Below are positions 26,150 to 34,214 of a stretch of 56,560 nucleotides of DNA, piece after piece. This DNA comes from Gemmatimonadota bacterium (lineage in GTDB: Bacteria > JBHIER01 > G020348925), in assembly GCA_020348925.1 (NCBI GenBank), contig CP070758.1, forward strand, positions 1,449,793-1,506,352, written 5' to 3'. Made by a program: the position numbers and the translations under genes. Under the pieces are notes generated by a model. The model saw only the letters and a program-made list of their open reading frames with translations, did no database searches and had not been told where the DNA came from. Each line of letters begins with the position of its first letter. Position 1 is the first letter of the stretch.

Positions 26150-28237
26150 ATGAACGGCTATGCGGGAAAAATACTCAAAGTGGACTTGACTGAACGAAAA
26201 GTCGACGTCATACCTACCAGCACATACCAGCACTGGATGGGCGGACACGGCATGGGCTCGGCCATCTTTTTTGACCTGGTCAAAGACAAAACAATTGATG
26301 GGTTCCATCCCGCCAATGTGGTCACCATGATGACCTCACCACTATCCGCAACCCTGGTACCAGCAGCTTCGGGCCGAACAGAGGTCCAGGGAATCGGGGT
26401 TCAATCCTATCCCATCGGCTGGTTTACGCGAAGTAATCTTGGCGGCAGATTTTCAGGCATGCTGAAGTTTGCCGGATGGGACGGGGTTGTTATCCAGGGG
26501 AGTGCCGACACACCGGTCTGGATTGACATCAGAGATGGCGATGTTCAAATAAGGGACTGCGCTCCGTTATCGCTCTGGGGCAAGGAAACATGGGACTGCC
26601 AGGAGACCATTTGGGATTACGTGCTCTCAGGTGGCACACCTGATGACTGGATCAGTCCCTCCGGGAAAGAGGGTGGCAAAACGACCCAGCGCCCGGCGGT
26701 GGTTGCCATTGGACCGGCCGGAGAGAATCGAAGCCGGTTAGCCTGTCTGATACACGATGCCAGTAATGCGGCCGGACAGGGCGGTTTTGGCGCTGTCTTT
26801 GGATCGAAAAACCTCAAGGCGATCAGTGTCATCGGAACCGGGCAGGTGGAAATAAACGATCCAAAAATGCTTCTGGCGACCCGACTCTGGCAGAAGACAG
26901 AATACGCATTTGATCTTGCTCATCTGACACAAACCTGGGGCTCGTTTCAATTTCAGAGCCCACCTGTTCCCATTATATTCTGGAAGGAAGGCCGCCCGAA
27001 ATTTGACCAGAGACCCCAGGCCTGTATGGGCTGCCATTCTGGATGCCGGGCCAGATACAAAGACGCCGCCGGCAATGAAGCGTCATGCTTTGCTTCCGTT
27101 TTCTACTGGGATGCCAGAACCCTCGATATCCAGCGGGCAGCCAGCGACCTGATCAATCGTAACGGCCTCAACGCTGTGGAAATGATCTATGGTCTTTTGT
27201 ATATCCGTATTCTTCAGCAGAATGGTCAGTTGAAGTCAGCAAAAATCCCTGATTGCCCCCTCGATTTCAGCACCTATGGGAGTCACGACTTTATCGAACA
27301 ATTTGTGAAGATGATCGCCTATGGTAATGATGGCGTGGGCAATGAAAGCCAGTTCGGCAGAGATGTTTCCGGCGGATTTGTCAGGGCGGCTGAGAAATGG
27401 GGCAGAAGAAAACAGGATTTGGACAGTGGCATCCTGGCGTTTCCCTATTGGGGCATCCCGATACACAAGGAGCCCAGAGCACAGGTTTACTGGGGTTACG
27501 GCACGTTGCTGGGCGACAGGGACATCAATGAGCACGATTTTGACTGGCTCAAATGGGAGGCTACGAGTGCCAAAAGCTCGGGCAGAGAACCCAGTTTGCC
27601 TGCCAAAGAAGTCGTGAAAATCATAACCGACAAAATGGTTCCCTTTCAAGGTGACCTGGATATGCTCGATTTCAGTGAGAGGAACATCTATTCCGAACAC
27701 ATGGCCAAAATGGTCTCCTGGCAGCGGTATTACACCCGGTTCTGGAAACAATCCATGCTTTTCTGCGATGCCCGCTGGCCCGATTTCGTCAATAATCACC
27801 GACCTGATAAAATTGGGGCAACAGGTATTGCTGAGCCAAAATATGTTAAAGCGGTCACGGGAAGGGACTTCTCCTTTGAGGATGGAATCGATCTCGGCCG
27901 CAAGATATGGAATCTGGACCATGCCATCTGGACCCTTCAGGGCCGCCACAGGGATATGGTCCATTTCTCTGATAACGTCTATGAGAAGCAGCCCCTTTTC
28001 CAAGCAGATGTCCCTAACGCATACATGCCGGGAAAAGAGAACGGGAAATGGGATTATTACGGCTATTCCCACAGAACGCTGGACAGAGACAAATTCGATG
28101 AATTCAAAACACGATTCTATCTTCTCCAGGGCTGGGACACAGCCACCGGCTATCCCACCCGCGCGGCCCTGGAACCGCTGGGCCTTGGATACGTGGCCGA
28201 TGAGTTGGAAAAAGAAGGCAAACTCGGGAGCGGGTAA
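26150..28237 (+). CDS. Aldehyde:ferredoxin oxidoreductase-family tungsten enzyme
   Basis: 695 residues after AAGGAGG. The N-terminal domain (YAGKILKVDLTERKV, TEVQG, SNLGGRFSGMLKFAGWDGVVIQG) binds the bis-pterin tungsten or molybdenum cofactor. C292, C295, C299 (CMGCHSGC) and C539 (MLFCDARW) are the expected [4Fe-4S] ligands. Family members oxidise aldehydes to acids or, as in BamB and YdhV, do other low-potential chemistry, so the substrate is open. It is slightly longer than classical AOR (about 605), with extra sequence at residues 150-180. It shares an operon with the preceding Tat ferredoxin, the likely electron partner. Confidence 0.88.
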   Translation: MNGYAGKILKVDLTERKVDVIPTSTYQHWMGGHGMGSAIFFDLVKDKTIDGFHPANVVTMMTSPLSATLVPAASGRTEVQGIGVQSYPIGWFTRSNLGGRFSGMLKFAGWDGVVIQGSADTPVWIDIRDGDVQIRDCAPLSLWGKETWDCQETIWDYVLSGGTPDDWISPSGKEGGKTTQRPAVVAIGPAGENRSRLACLIHDASNAAGQGGFGAVFGSKNLKAISVIGTGQVEINDPKMLLATRLWQKTEYAFDLAHLTQTWGSFQFQSPPVPIIFWKEGRPKFDQRPQACMGCHSGCRARYKDAAGNEASCFASVFYWDARTLDIQRAASDLINRNGLNAVEMIYGLLYIRILQQNGQLKSAKIPDCPLDFSTYGSHDFIEQFVKMIAYGNDGVGNESQFGRDVSGGFVRAAEKWGRRKQDLDSGILAFPYWGIPIHKEPRAQVYWGYGTLLGDRDINEHDFDWLKWEATSAKSSGREPSLPAKEVVKIITDKMVPFQGDLDMLDFSERNIYSEHMAKMVSWQRYYTRFWKQSMLFCDARWPDFVNNHRPDKIGATGIAEPKYVKAVTGRDFSFEDGIDLGRKIWNLDHAIWTLQGRHRDMVHFSDNVYEKQPLFQADVPNAYMPGKENGKWDYYGYSHRTLDRDKFDEFKTRFYLLQGWDTATGYPTRAALEPLGLGYVADELEKEGKLGSG

Positions 28238-28734
28238 ACCAACGATCAAGTCCAGATGGTCATATCTTTTCAGCCTGCTGTGGGTTTCATTGATTCAAGA
28301 CTTCACTACTGCTGTTCAGAACACCGCACCTGGAGATTCCGGATCCAATGCCTGTAAGTCCGTTGCTCACGGGAAACACAGCGGAAGCTTAAGACCTATA
28401 AAAGGGTGGAAAACGTGCACTCCCGAAGCCGGGAATGGATTCTCAAAAACTGTCGGAAACCGTTGAATACGTGGCTGGACCAAAGTTCAACACCGAAGGC
28501 AGTATTGTGATCAAGGACGGATACATCGGCATGGGGGTTAGGCTTCAGTAAAATTTTTTCTGGTACACTTCTTGGTTTCTACGACTTTTGGAGAAATTAT
28601 TCTCTGCAACTAAAAAAATAGAAAGTGAGGTTTATCCTTAATAATCTCACTCCGACCTCTCAAAGCCTCTCAATAGTTCTTACCTGTTAAAACCTTCGCA
28701 AGGGTAAGGTCGGCGTCATCAATTCAAATGGTAT
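28238..28734. other. Intergenic region between AOR and the kinase gene
   Basis: 497 bp between converging genes. I see no full gene. A 38-codon open frame at 28435-28551 is listed separately. Around 28681-28715 an interrupted inverted repeat (CTTACC ... GGTAAG with inner CCTT-cgc-AAGG) lies just past the minus-strand kinase stop and might act in its 3' end, but it lacks a clear T-run. Confidence 0.4.
28435..28551 (+). CDS. Small hypothetical ORF, possibly a gene remnant
   Basis: 38 codons from ATG at 28435 to TAA. The peptide contains GPKFNTEGSIVIKDGYIGMG, which reads like a piece of a folded protein rather than random sequence, but I do not recognise it and there is no convincing ribosome-binding site. 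It may be a decayed fragment of a gene once following the AOR. Confidence 0.25.
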   Translation: MDSQKLSETVEYVAGPKFNTEGSIVIKDGYIGMGVRLQ

Positions 28735-30087
28735 TCAAAACTTCAATGTAAAAACCGTCTCCTCAAAGGCTTTCGATTGCACACTCATCGATCCCCGGTG
28801 CAGTCGCATGATCTGCCTGGACAGACTGAGGCCGATTCCTGAACCATCCTTTTTCGTGGTAAAAAAAGGAATAAAGATCTTTTCCAGTGCTTCTTCGACT
28901 ATTCCGGGTCCGTTGTCGGAGGCCTGAATAATGACTCTCCCTCCGTCCAGATGGGAACGAAGTTTGATCGCAGCCCCGGGTTGATTATCGACAGCCTCAA
29001 TCGCATTCAGCACAATATTGATGAGCACCTGTTCGATCAATTCCGGATCTGCCGTGAGTTCGAGGGTCTCCGGTTCAATGTGGGTCGAAAAGTGAATAGA
29101 TTTGTCTTTTAACTGCCCATTCATGAGCTGTTGAACCCGTTCGAACAGTGTTGAAACGGGAACGATGTGGAAGTATGGCTTGGGGAGGCGCGTCAGCTTT
29201 CTGTAGGATTCGACAAAGTGGAGGAGCCCCTGGCTGCGCCGTTCTATCGTCTGGACAGCACCCCGTATGTCATCGATGGTTTCCATGCTGACCGAGCCGT
29301 TGTTTCCGTTCCCATTCGAAACATCATACAACATGTCCTGAGCCGTCGAAGCCAGTGATGAAATGGGCGTAATGGAATTCATAATTTCATGGGTTAAAAC
29401 CCGAATCAGATTTTGCCACGCTTCCATCTCTTTCTCTTCCAACTCGCTCTGAATATTCTGTAATGAAACAAGAGTTAAATTTTCCCCGCCGAGCTTAAAT
29501 TCCGTAGCGTACAGGGCCAGTTGCTGCATTTCACCGCAATTTTCAACTTTTACCAGTGTCTTCTCCCCCGATTTCATACGAAGCATCGCATCCACCAACG
29601 GTTCGCTCGACGAACTGAGCGAGTGAATGTTTTTCAAACGCGGTACTCCCAGTAACCGTTTCGCCGCTGTGTTGACGAGCTCTACTTCCCCATCCCGATG
29701 GAAAGAGATCAAGCCCATACCCACATGCTGGACGACGGTTTGCAGATAGCGGTATTGCTCTTCCTTTTCCGAGCGTGTCCGCCGGAAAGCGTTCAGAACT
29801 TCTGAGAACGATGCTCTCAATTCGTCGAAAGATGATCCCAATCCCCTGCCCGTAAAGGACTGTGAAAAATCCGAATATCGGATCGATTCGAGGAAACGGG
29901 TCAGATCCCGATTTGTCTTTTCGACAAAATGAATAAGACCGTACATTTGATACACAGCAACAACGGCAAGGATAAAGGTCATGGCAAAGGATGTGATCTC
30001 GAAGGTGGTATAGAAGAGAAGACACAAGGTGATGCCGAGAAGTATCACACGGATGATGCAGCGGAAACGAAAATGCTTAAAGATCAT
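28735..30087 (-). CDS. NtrY/AtoS-like membrane histidine kinase
   Basis: 450 residues. Two hydrophobic segments (about 10-28 and 30-52) with almost no periplasmic part, a short linker coiled coil, a PAS domain (about 105-210), HisKA with LTHEIMNSITPISSLAST and an ATPase domain with NIVLNAIEAV, DNGPGI, PFFTTKKDGSGIGLSL. This is the class that partners NtrC regulators. It overlaps the 3' end of the regulator gene by 11 bp, so the two are translationally coupled. With little extracytoplasmic sequence it probably senses a membrane or cytoplasmic cue. Confidence 0.9.
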   Translation of the reverse strand: MIFKHFRFRCIIRVILLGITLCLLFYTTFEITSFAMTFILAVVAVYQMYGLIHFVEKTNRDLTRFLESIRYSDFSQSFTGRGLGSSFDELRASFSEVLNAFRRTRSEKEEQYRYLQTVVQHVGMGLISFHRDGEVELVNTAAKRLLGVPRLKNIHSLSSSSEPLVDAMLRMKSGEKTLVKVENCGEMQQLALYATEFKLGGENLTLVSLQNIQSELEEKEMEAWQNLIRVLTHEIMNSITPISSLASTAQDMLYDVSNGNGNNGSVSMETIDDIRGAVQTIERRSQGLLHFVESYRKLTRLPKPYFHIVPVSTLFERVQQLMNGQLKDKSIHFSTHIEPETLELTADPELIEQVLINIVLNAIEAVDNQPGAAIKLRSHLDGGRVIIQASDNGPGIVEEALEKIFIPFFTTKKDGSGIGLSLSRQIMRLHRGSMSVQSKAFEETVFTLKF

Positions 30088-31453
30088 ATTTCTCCAGCCT
30101 GCGATACAGGGACGTCCGAGTCAGCCCCAATTCCTGGGCTGCTTGGCTGACATTCCCACCGTGTTTGCTGAGCACCTTTCGGATGACGGTTTTCTCCACC
30201 TCGTCGAGATGAAGATTGTCAAAGACGAAGCCTTTTCTTTCCACATCCGGTGCTTTCAGAAGAAAATCGGATGGTTGGAGCACTTGTGAATCACTCATAA
30301 TGACTGCACGCTCTATGGCGTGACGCAGTTCCCGAATATTCCCTGGCCAATGGTATTTCTGCAGTTTTCGCATGGTGGCAGGTGTGATCCGTATGTATGG
30401 TTTATGGTATTTTTTTGCGTACATCGCCAGGAAATGATCCACAAGCAAGGGAATATCCTCCATTCGCTCGCGGAGGGAGGGCAGGTGGATCTCAACGGTA
30501 TTAATGCGATACAGAAGATCCTGTCGGAATGTATGGAGGCCCACCATTTCATGAATCGGCATATTGGTCGCGCAGACGAGACGGACATCTACGGATCGCG
30601 GCTTGTGAGAACCAAGACGGATCACGTGACGATTCTCCAGTACTGAAAGCAATTTGGCCTGGAGGGGCAGAGAAAGATTGCCGATCTCATCAAGAAACAG
30701 TGTTCCTCCGGATGCAACCTCAAAGCGCCCGGCCCGATCTTCTTTGGCATCCGTGAAGGCTCCTTTGACATGGCCGAAGAGCTCGCTCTCGAAAAGTGTT
30801 TCCGTCAGAGCGCCCATGTCGACGCTGATGAAGACTTCCTTGGCACGCAGCGATTGGCGGTGGAGGGACCGGGCCACCAACTCCTTGCCCGTCCCGTTCT
30901 CACCGAGAATCAAGACATTGGCCTCGGTCTGGGCGACCTTCCGAACAGCTGAAAAGACGGGTTCCATAGCAGAACATTGGCCGATAAAATCCCGAAAACG
31001 CTGATCAAGATCGGCACTCAATTGTCTCTGTCTCGAACGAAGGTGATCGACCTCTGTCCGAGATTGCCGCAGGCACATTCCTGCCGACACGGTCGCCAGC
31101 AGTTTTTCATTCTGCCACGGTTTGAGAATAAAATCGGTTGCCCCCTCTTTGACGGCCCGGACGGCCATCTCCACATCCCCGTATGCGGTTATCAGGACAA
31201 CCACAGCCTGCGGATCGATTTCCAGAATCCTGCTGAGCCAGAAGAAACCTTCCTGACCGCTGGTGACGTCCCGCGCAAAATTCATGTCCAGAAGGATGAC
31301 ATCGTAGGTCTCATTTTTGAGAAGCGATGGGATTGTCTCCGGATTTTTTTCCGTGTGTACCACGCTGACGTGCTGCTTGAGCAAGAGCTTCCCAGCCAGG
31401 AGAACATCCTCATCATCATCGACGATAAGGATTTTACCATATTTCCCACTCAT
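30077..31453 (-). CDS. NtrC-family sigma54-dependent response regulator
   Basis: 458 residues: receiver domain with D56 in VILLDMNF, AAA+ domain with Walker A GENGTGKE, Walker B GGTLFLDEIG, and a Fis-type helix-turn-helix at the end (NVSQAAQELGLTRTSLYRRL). The sigma54 contact loop reads GAFTDA instead of GAFTGA, a variant also common in FCB bacteria. It should bind enhancer DNA and open sigma54 promoters; one such promoter and a dyad lie in the divergent spacer, so the exporter genes at 31815 are its likely target. Confidence 0.92.
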   Translation of the reverse strand: MSGKYGKILIVDDDEDVLLAGKLLLKQHVSVVHTEKNPETIPSLLKNETYDVILLDMNFARDVTSGQEGFFWLSRILEIDPQAVVVLITAYGDVEMAVRAVKEGATDFILKPWQNEKLLATVSAGMCLRQSRTEVDHLRSRQRQLSADLDQRFRDFIGQCSAMEPVFSAVRKVAQTEANVLILGENGTGKELVARSLHRQSLRAKEVFISVDMGALTETLFESELFGHVKGAFTDAKEDRAGRFEVASGGTLFLDEIGNLSLPLQAKLLSVLENRHVIRLGSHKPRSVDVRLVCATNMPIHEMVGLHTFRQDLLYRINTVEIHLPSLRERMEDIPLLVDHFLAMYAKKYHKPYIRITPATMRKLQKYHWPGNIRELRHAIERAVIMSDSQVLQPSDFLLKAPDVERKGFVFDNLHLDEVEKTVIRKVLSKHGGNVSQAAQELGLTRTSLYRRLEKYDL

Positions 31454-31698
31454 TCATTACCCTCTTCCAATAGTTGTATCAGATCATGCGTAACTATGCA
31501 CACCGATTTTCATCCAACCATCCAATTTCTCGATGTTCCTGTCAGAGGGCAGAACCCTCGATCCTACAGTACCAAGACACAGAAAGGTCCTCGGATGTTT
31601 CAGCCGTTCACCCGATTCGGTATGAGGTATCGCCGGATCGTCCGTTTTCGGACACGTTGTGTTACGCCAGCGGACACATCGACACGCGCTTTCCGATC

Positions 31699-31727
31699 CT
31701 GTCTATCCACAAGTTGTTGATAGACAG
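31699..31727. promoter_or_regulatory. 29-bp dyad, candidate regulator binding site
   Basis: CTGTCTATC (31699-31707) and GATAGACAG (31719-31727) are perfect inverted arms. Inside them ACAA-G-TTGT is also symmetrical, with only one mismatched pair. The centre is 28 bp upstream of the -24 GG of the sigma54 promoter. The remaining 31454-31698 shows no gene. Confidence 0.65.
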
Positions 31728-31740
31728 CAGGTGAATACAA

Positions 31741-31756
31741 TGGCATGTTCTTTGCG
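31741..31756 (+). promoter_or_regulatory. Sigma54 (-24/-12) promoter for the exporter operon
   Basis: TGGCAT, five bases, TTGCG. The invariant GG (31742-31743) and GC (31754-31755) are separated by exactly ten bases. Transcription should start near 31767, about 48 nt before the membrane-fusion gene. Confidence 0.75.
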
Positions 31757-31814
31757 AAATCAAACAGTGCACAATGATGAGTCAATGTTTTGAAACGAGG
31801 CAAGAACCGCAGAT

Positions 31815-33065
31815 ATGGACCGAATACTTGAAAAAAAGAAATGGCCGCCTAAAAAGATTGCCGGCATCTCCTTCGTAGTATTCTTCTGTGGAGCAATCAT
31901 TTACGGTTTTTTCTTGGCGGATCGCAGTTCGAAATTGAACATCGATGCCGAAAAAATAACGATCGCCGAGGTTACCAGGGACCAATTTCAGGAATCTATT
32001 CCCGTCATCGGAAACGTCCTCCCCATCAAAACGGTTTATCTTGACGCCGTTGAAGGCGGTAGAGTTGAGACACGATTCGTTGAGGCAGGAACCCTCGTCC
32101 AGGAAGGGGATAAAATCCTGAAACTGTCCAACACGAATCTTCTCCTGGACATTATGTATCGTGAAGCTCAATTGTTCGAACAAAGCAACAATCTCCGGAA
32201 CAGTCGGCTGCTCATGGAACAGAACCGACTCGCTTTACGACGAGAACTTGCCGAGATCAACTATAATATTAAAAGCCAGAAACGCCTTTTCGAGCGTCGT
32301 GCCCAGCTGGCGGAAAAGAAACTCATTTCCCAGGAAGAATACGAACAGGCCAAGGATGACTATGAATTTCTCATTAAAAAAAGAGATCTTACCATCGAAA
32401 CGCAAAAGCAGGACTCGCTCTTCCGGCAGATGCAAATTACCCAGTTGGAGGCATCCCTCGAGCGCATGGAGTCCAATCTCGTCATTGCCAAACAAAAGCT
32501 GGATAATCTCATCATCAATGCGCCAGTAACCGGCGCCCTCACCTCACTCAACGCGGAGATCGGCGAGTCCAAAGCGGCGGGCGAGCGCCTGGGACAAATT
32601 GATGTTTTGGAGGGTTTTAAGGTCAGGGCTGCGATCGATGAGCACTATCTCCATCGTATTGAAATCGGTCGATCCGGCACCTTTGACTTTGCCGGAAATT
32701 CATACCGTCTGACGATCAATAAAATTTACCCCGAAGTACAAGAGGGTCGGTTTGAGGTCGACATGGAATTTATGGGGGCAGAGCCGGTGGGAATACGGCG
32801 CGGTCAAACGCTCCACATCCGTCTGGACCTGGGAGATCTGTCGGAGGCGATCCTCATCCCCAGAGGAGGATTCTACCAATCGACCGGCGGTCAATGGGTG
32901 TATGTCCTGAGTGAATCCGGTGCGTACGCCACGAAGAGAGCCACAAAGCTGGGGAGACAAAATCCTGAGAAGTACGAAGTCCTCGAAGGTTTAAAGCCCG
33001 GTGAGCAGGTGATCACGTCATCCTACGATACCTTCGGTGATTTTGATAAGCTGATTTTAAAATAA
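31815..33065 (+). CDS. Membrane-fusion (HlyD/MacA-like) protein of an exporter
   Basis: 416 residues with an N-terminal membrane anchor (about 15-35), a lipoyl-like half (VEAGTLVQEGDKILKLSN near 90), a long coiled-coil hairpin (about 110-225, rich in E, R, K and Q), the matching lipoyl half (INAPVTGALTSLNAEIGE near 235) and a beta-barrel ending VLEGLKPGEQVITSSYDTFGD. It would bridge an inner-membrane pump and an outer-membrane channel. The usual FtsX/MacB permease and TolC-like partner are not seen next to it. It is first behind the sigma54 promoter. Confidence 0.88.
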   Translation: MDRILEKKKWPPKKIAGISFVVFFCGAIIYGFFLADRSSKLNIDAEKITIAEVTRDQFQESIPVIGNVLPIKTVYLDAVEGGRVETRFVEAGTLVQEGDKILKLSNTNLLLDIMYREAQLFEQSNNLRNSRLLMEQNRLALRRELAEINYNIKSQKRLFERRAQLAEKKLISQEEYEQAKDDYEFLIKKRDLTIETQKQDSLFRQMQITQLEASLERMESNLVIAKQKLDNLIINAPVTGALTSLNAEIGESKAAGERLGQIDVLEGFKVRAAIDEHYLHRIEIGRSGTFDFAGNSYRLTINKIYPEVQEGRFEVDMEFMGAEPVGIRRGQTLHIRLDLGDLSEAILIPRGGFYQSTGGQWVYVLSESGAYATKRATKLGRQNPEKYEVLEGLKPGEQVITSSYDTFGDFDKLILK

Positions 33066-33343
33066 GTCATCCGGTCCGAGCGAATGGCCGTCCATTGACA
33101 TCAACGTGGAGTGAAAAAAATGCAAGGCTTTTAATCTGGAAGGCGGAAGAAGGACAGGTGTTGACACTTCATGGGAGAGGGTCATCAAGGAACACGGAAC
33201 ATCGAGGGAACCGCAGGAGCACGACCAGAAAAAGAACATTCCGTTTCACACGTCGCACACATATCGTTGAACACCTGATACAGAAAGTACGCTCCTGAGT
33301 TTCAGGACGATATCGCACACCAATCATAAAAAAGGACAAAGCG
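33066..33343. other. Spacer between membrane-fusion and ATPase genes
   Basis: 278 bp with no supportable gene, unusually long for an exporter operon. It may be the scar of a lost gene. Confidence 0.35.
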
Positions 33344-34033
33344 ATGATTAAGACGAGGAATCTGAAAAAGATTTTCAGAACCGAGGAAATTGAAACGACG
33401 GCGTTGAATAATGTCAATTTTGAGGTGGCCGAGGGAGAGTTTGTCTCCATCATGGGACCCTCCGGATGCGGAAAATCGACGCTGCTCCACCTTCTTGGTC
33501 TTCTCGATAATCCGACCGACGGCCAATACTTCTTCCTCGATCACGAGGTCTCAAAATATTCCGAGCGGCAGCGGGCTCATCTGAGGAAGAATAATATCGG
33601 CTTCGTCTTTCAAAGTTTCAACCTGATCGACGAGCTCACCGTTTTCGAGAATGTCGAACTGCCCCTGCTCTATCTGAAAGTTTCTGCGTCGCAGCGAAAA
33701 AAGCGCGTCAATGATGTCCTCGAACAGATGCAGATCATGCACCGCAAAAATCACTTTCCGCAGCAACTGTCAGGAGGTCAGCAGCAGCGGGTCGCCGTAG
33801 CCCGTGCCGTTATCGCCAATCCAAAGCTTATTCTCGCCGACGAGCCGACGGGAAATCTCGATTCGGCTCACGGTGATGAGGTCATGAAGTTGTTAACAGA
33901 ACTGCACGAAAGGGGCACGACCATCATTATTGTCACCCATTCGCCTGCGTATGCGGAATACGGCCACAGAATGGTACACCTCTTCGACGGACATATTGTA
34001 ACCGAAAACATCCGGAGTGAATTTAAGCTGTAA
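33344..34033 (+). CDS. MacB/LolD-like ABC transporter ATPase
   Basis: 229 residues, a single nucleotide-binding domain: Walker [11 protein letters not shown]-loop GFVFQSFNLIDELTV, signature LSGGQQQRVAVARA, Walker B LILADEPTGNLD, H-loop VTHSPAYAEYGHRMV. This is the MacB/LolD/FtsE clade, which powers FtsX-type permeases in lipoprotein release or efflux. No permease follows; the next gene is a secreted protein. A close paralogue lies at 53130. Confidence 0.9.
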   Translation: MIKTRNLKKIFRTEEIETTALNNVNFEVAEGEFVSIMGPSGCGKSTLLHLLGLLDNPTDGQYFFLDHEVSKYSERQRAHLRKNNIGFVFQSFNLIDELTVFENVELPLLYLKVSASQRKKRVNDVLEQMQIMHRKNHFPQQLSGGQQQRVAVARAVIANPKLILADEPTGNLDSAHGDEVMKLLTELHERGTTIIIVTHSPAYAEYGHRMVHLFDGHIVTENIRSEFKL

Positions 34034-34214
34034 GCCGACTCAGGGAATGATTCGAAAGGAGGTGGAAATTATGCATCTTACGACATAGAAAAGATACATT
34101 GATTCCAGGGGTTCAGGGCAAATGGTGCGCATTCCTACTACCGCTGCACAACTCAGAACTTCACAGCGACACAGCGGCTCATTCTTCTGAAACGCAAGAG
34201 AAGGAGATACGAAA
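34034..34214. other. Spacer with a strong ribosome-binding site and an aborted start
   Basis: AAAGGAGGTGG at about 34058-34068 is followed by an ATG (34071) that runs only five codons to TAG (34086-34088). This could be a leader peptide or the remains of a gene start. Confidence 0.35.

Noticed and set aside
27236-28249. A 337-residue minus-strand open frame opposite the AOR gene
   Set aside because: The plus-strand frame matches a known family with all cluster ligands; the minus frame is composition-driven.
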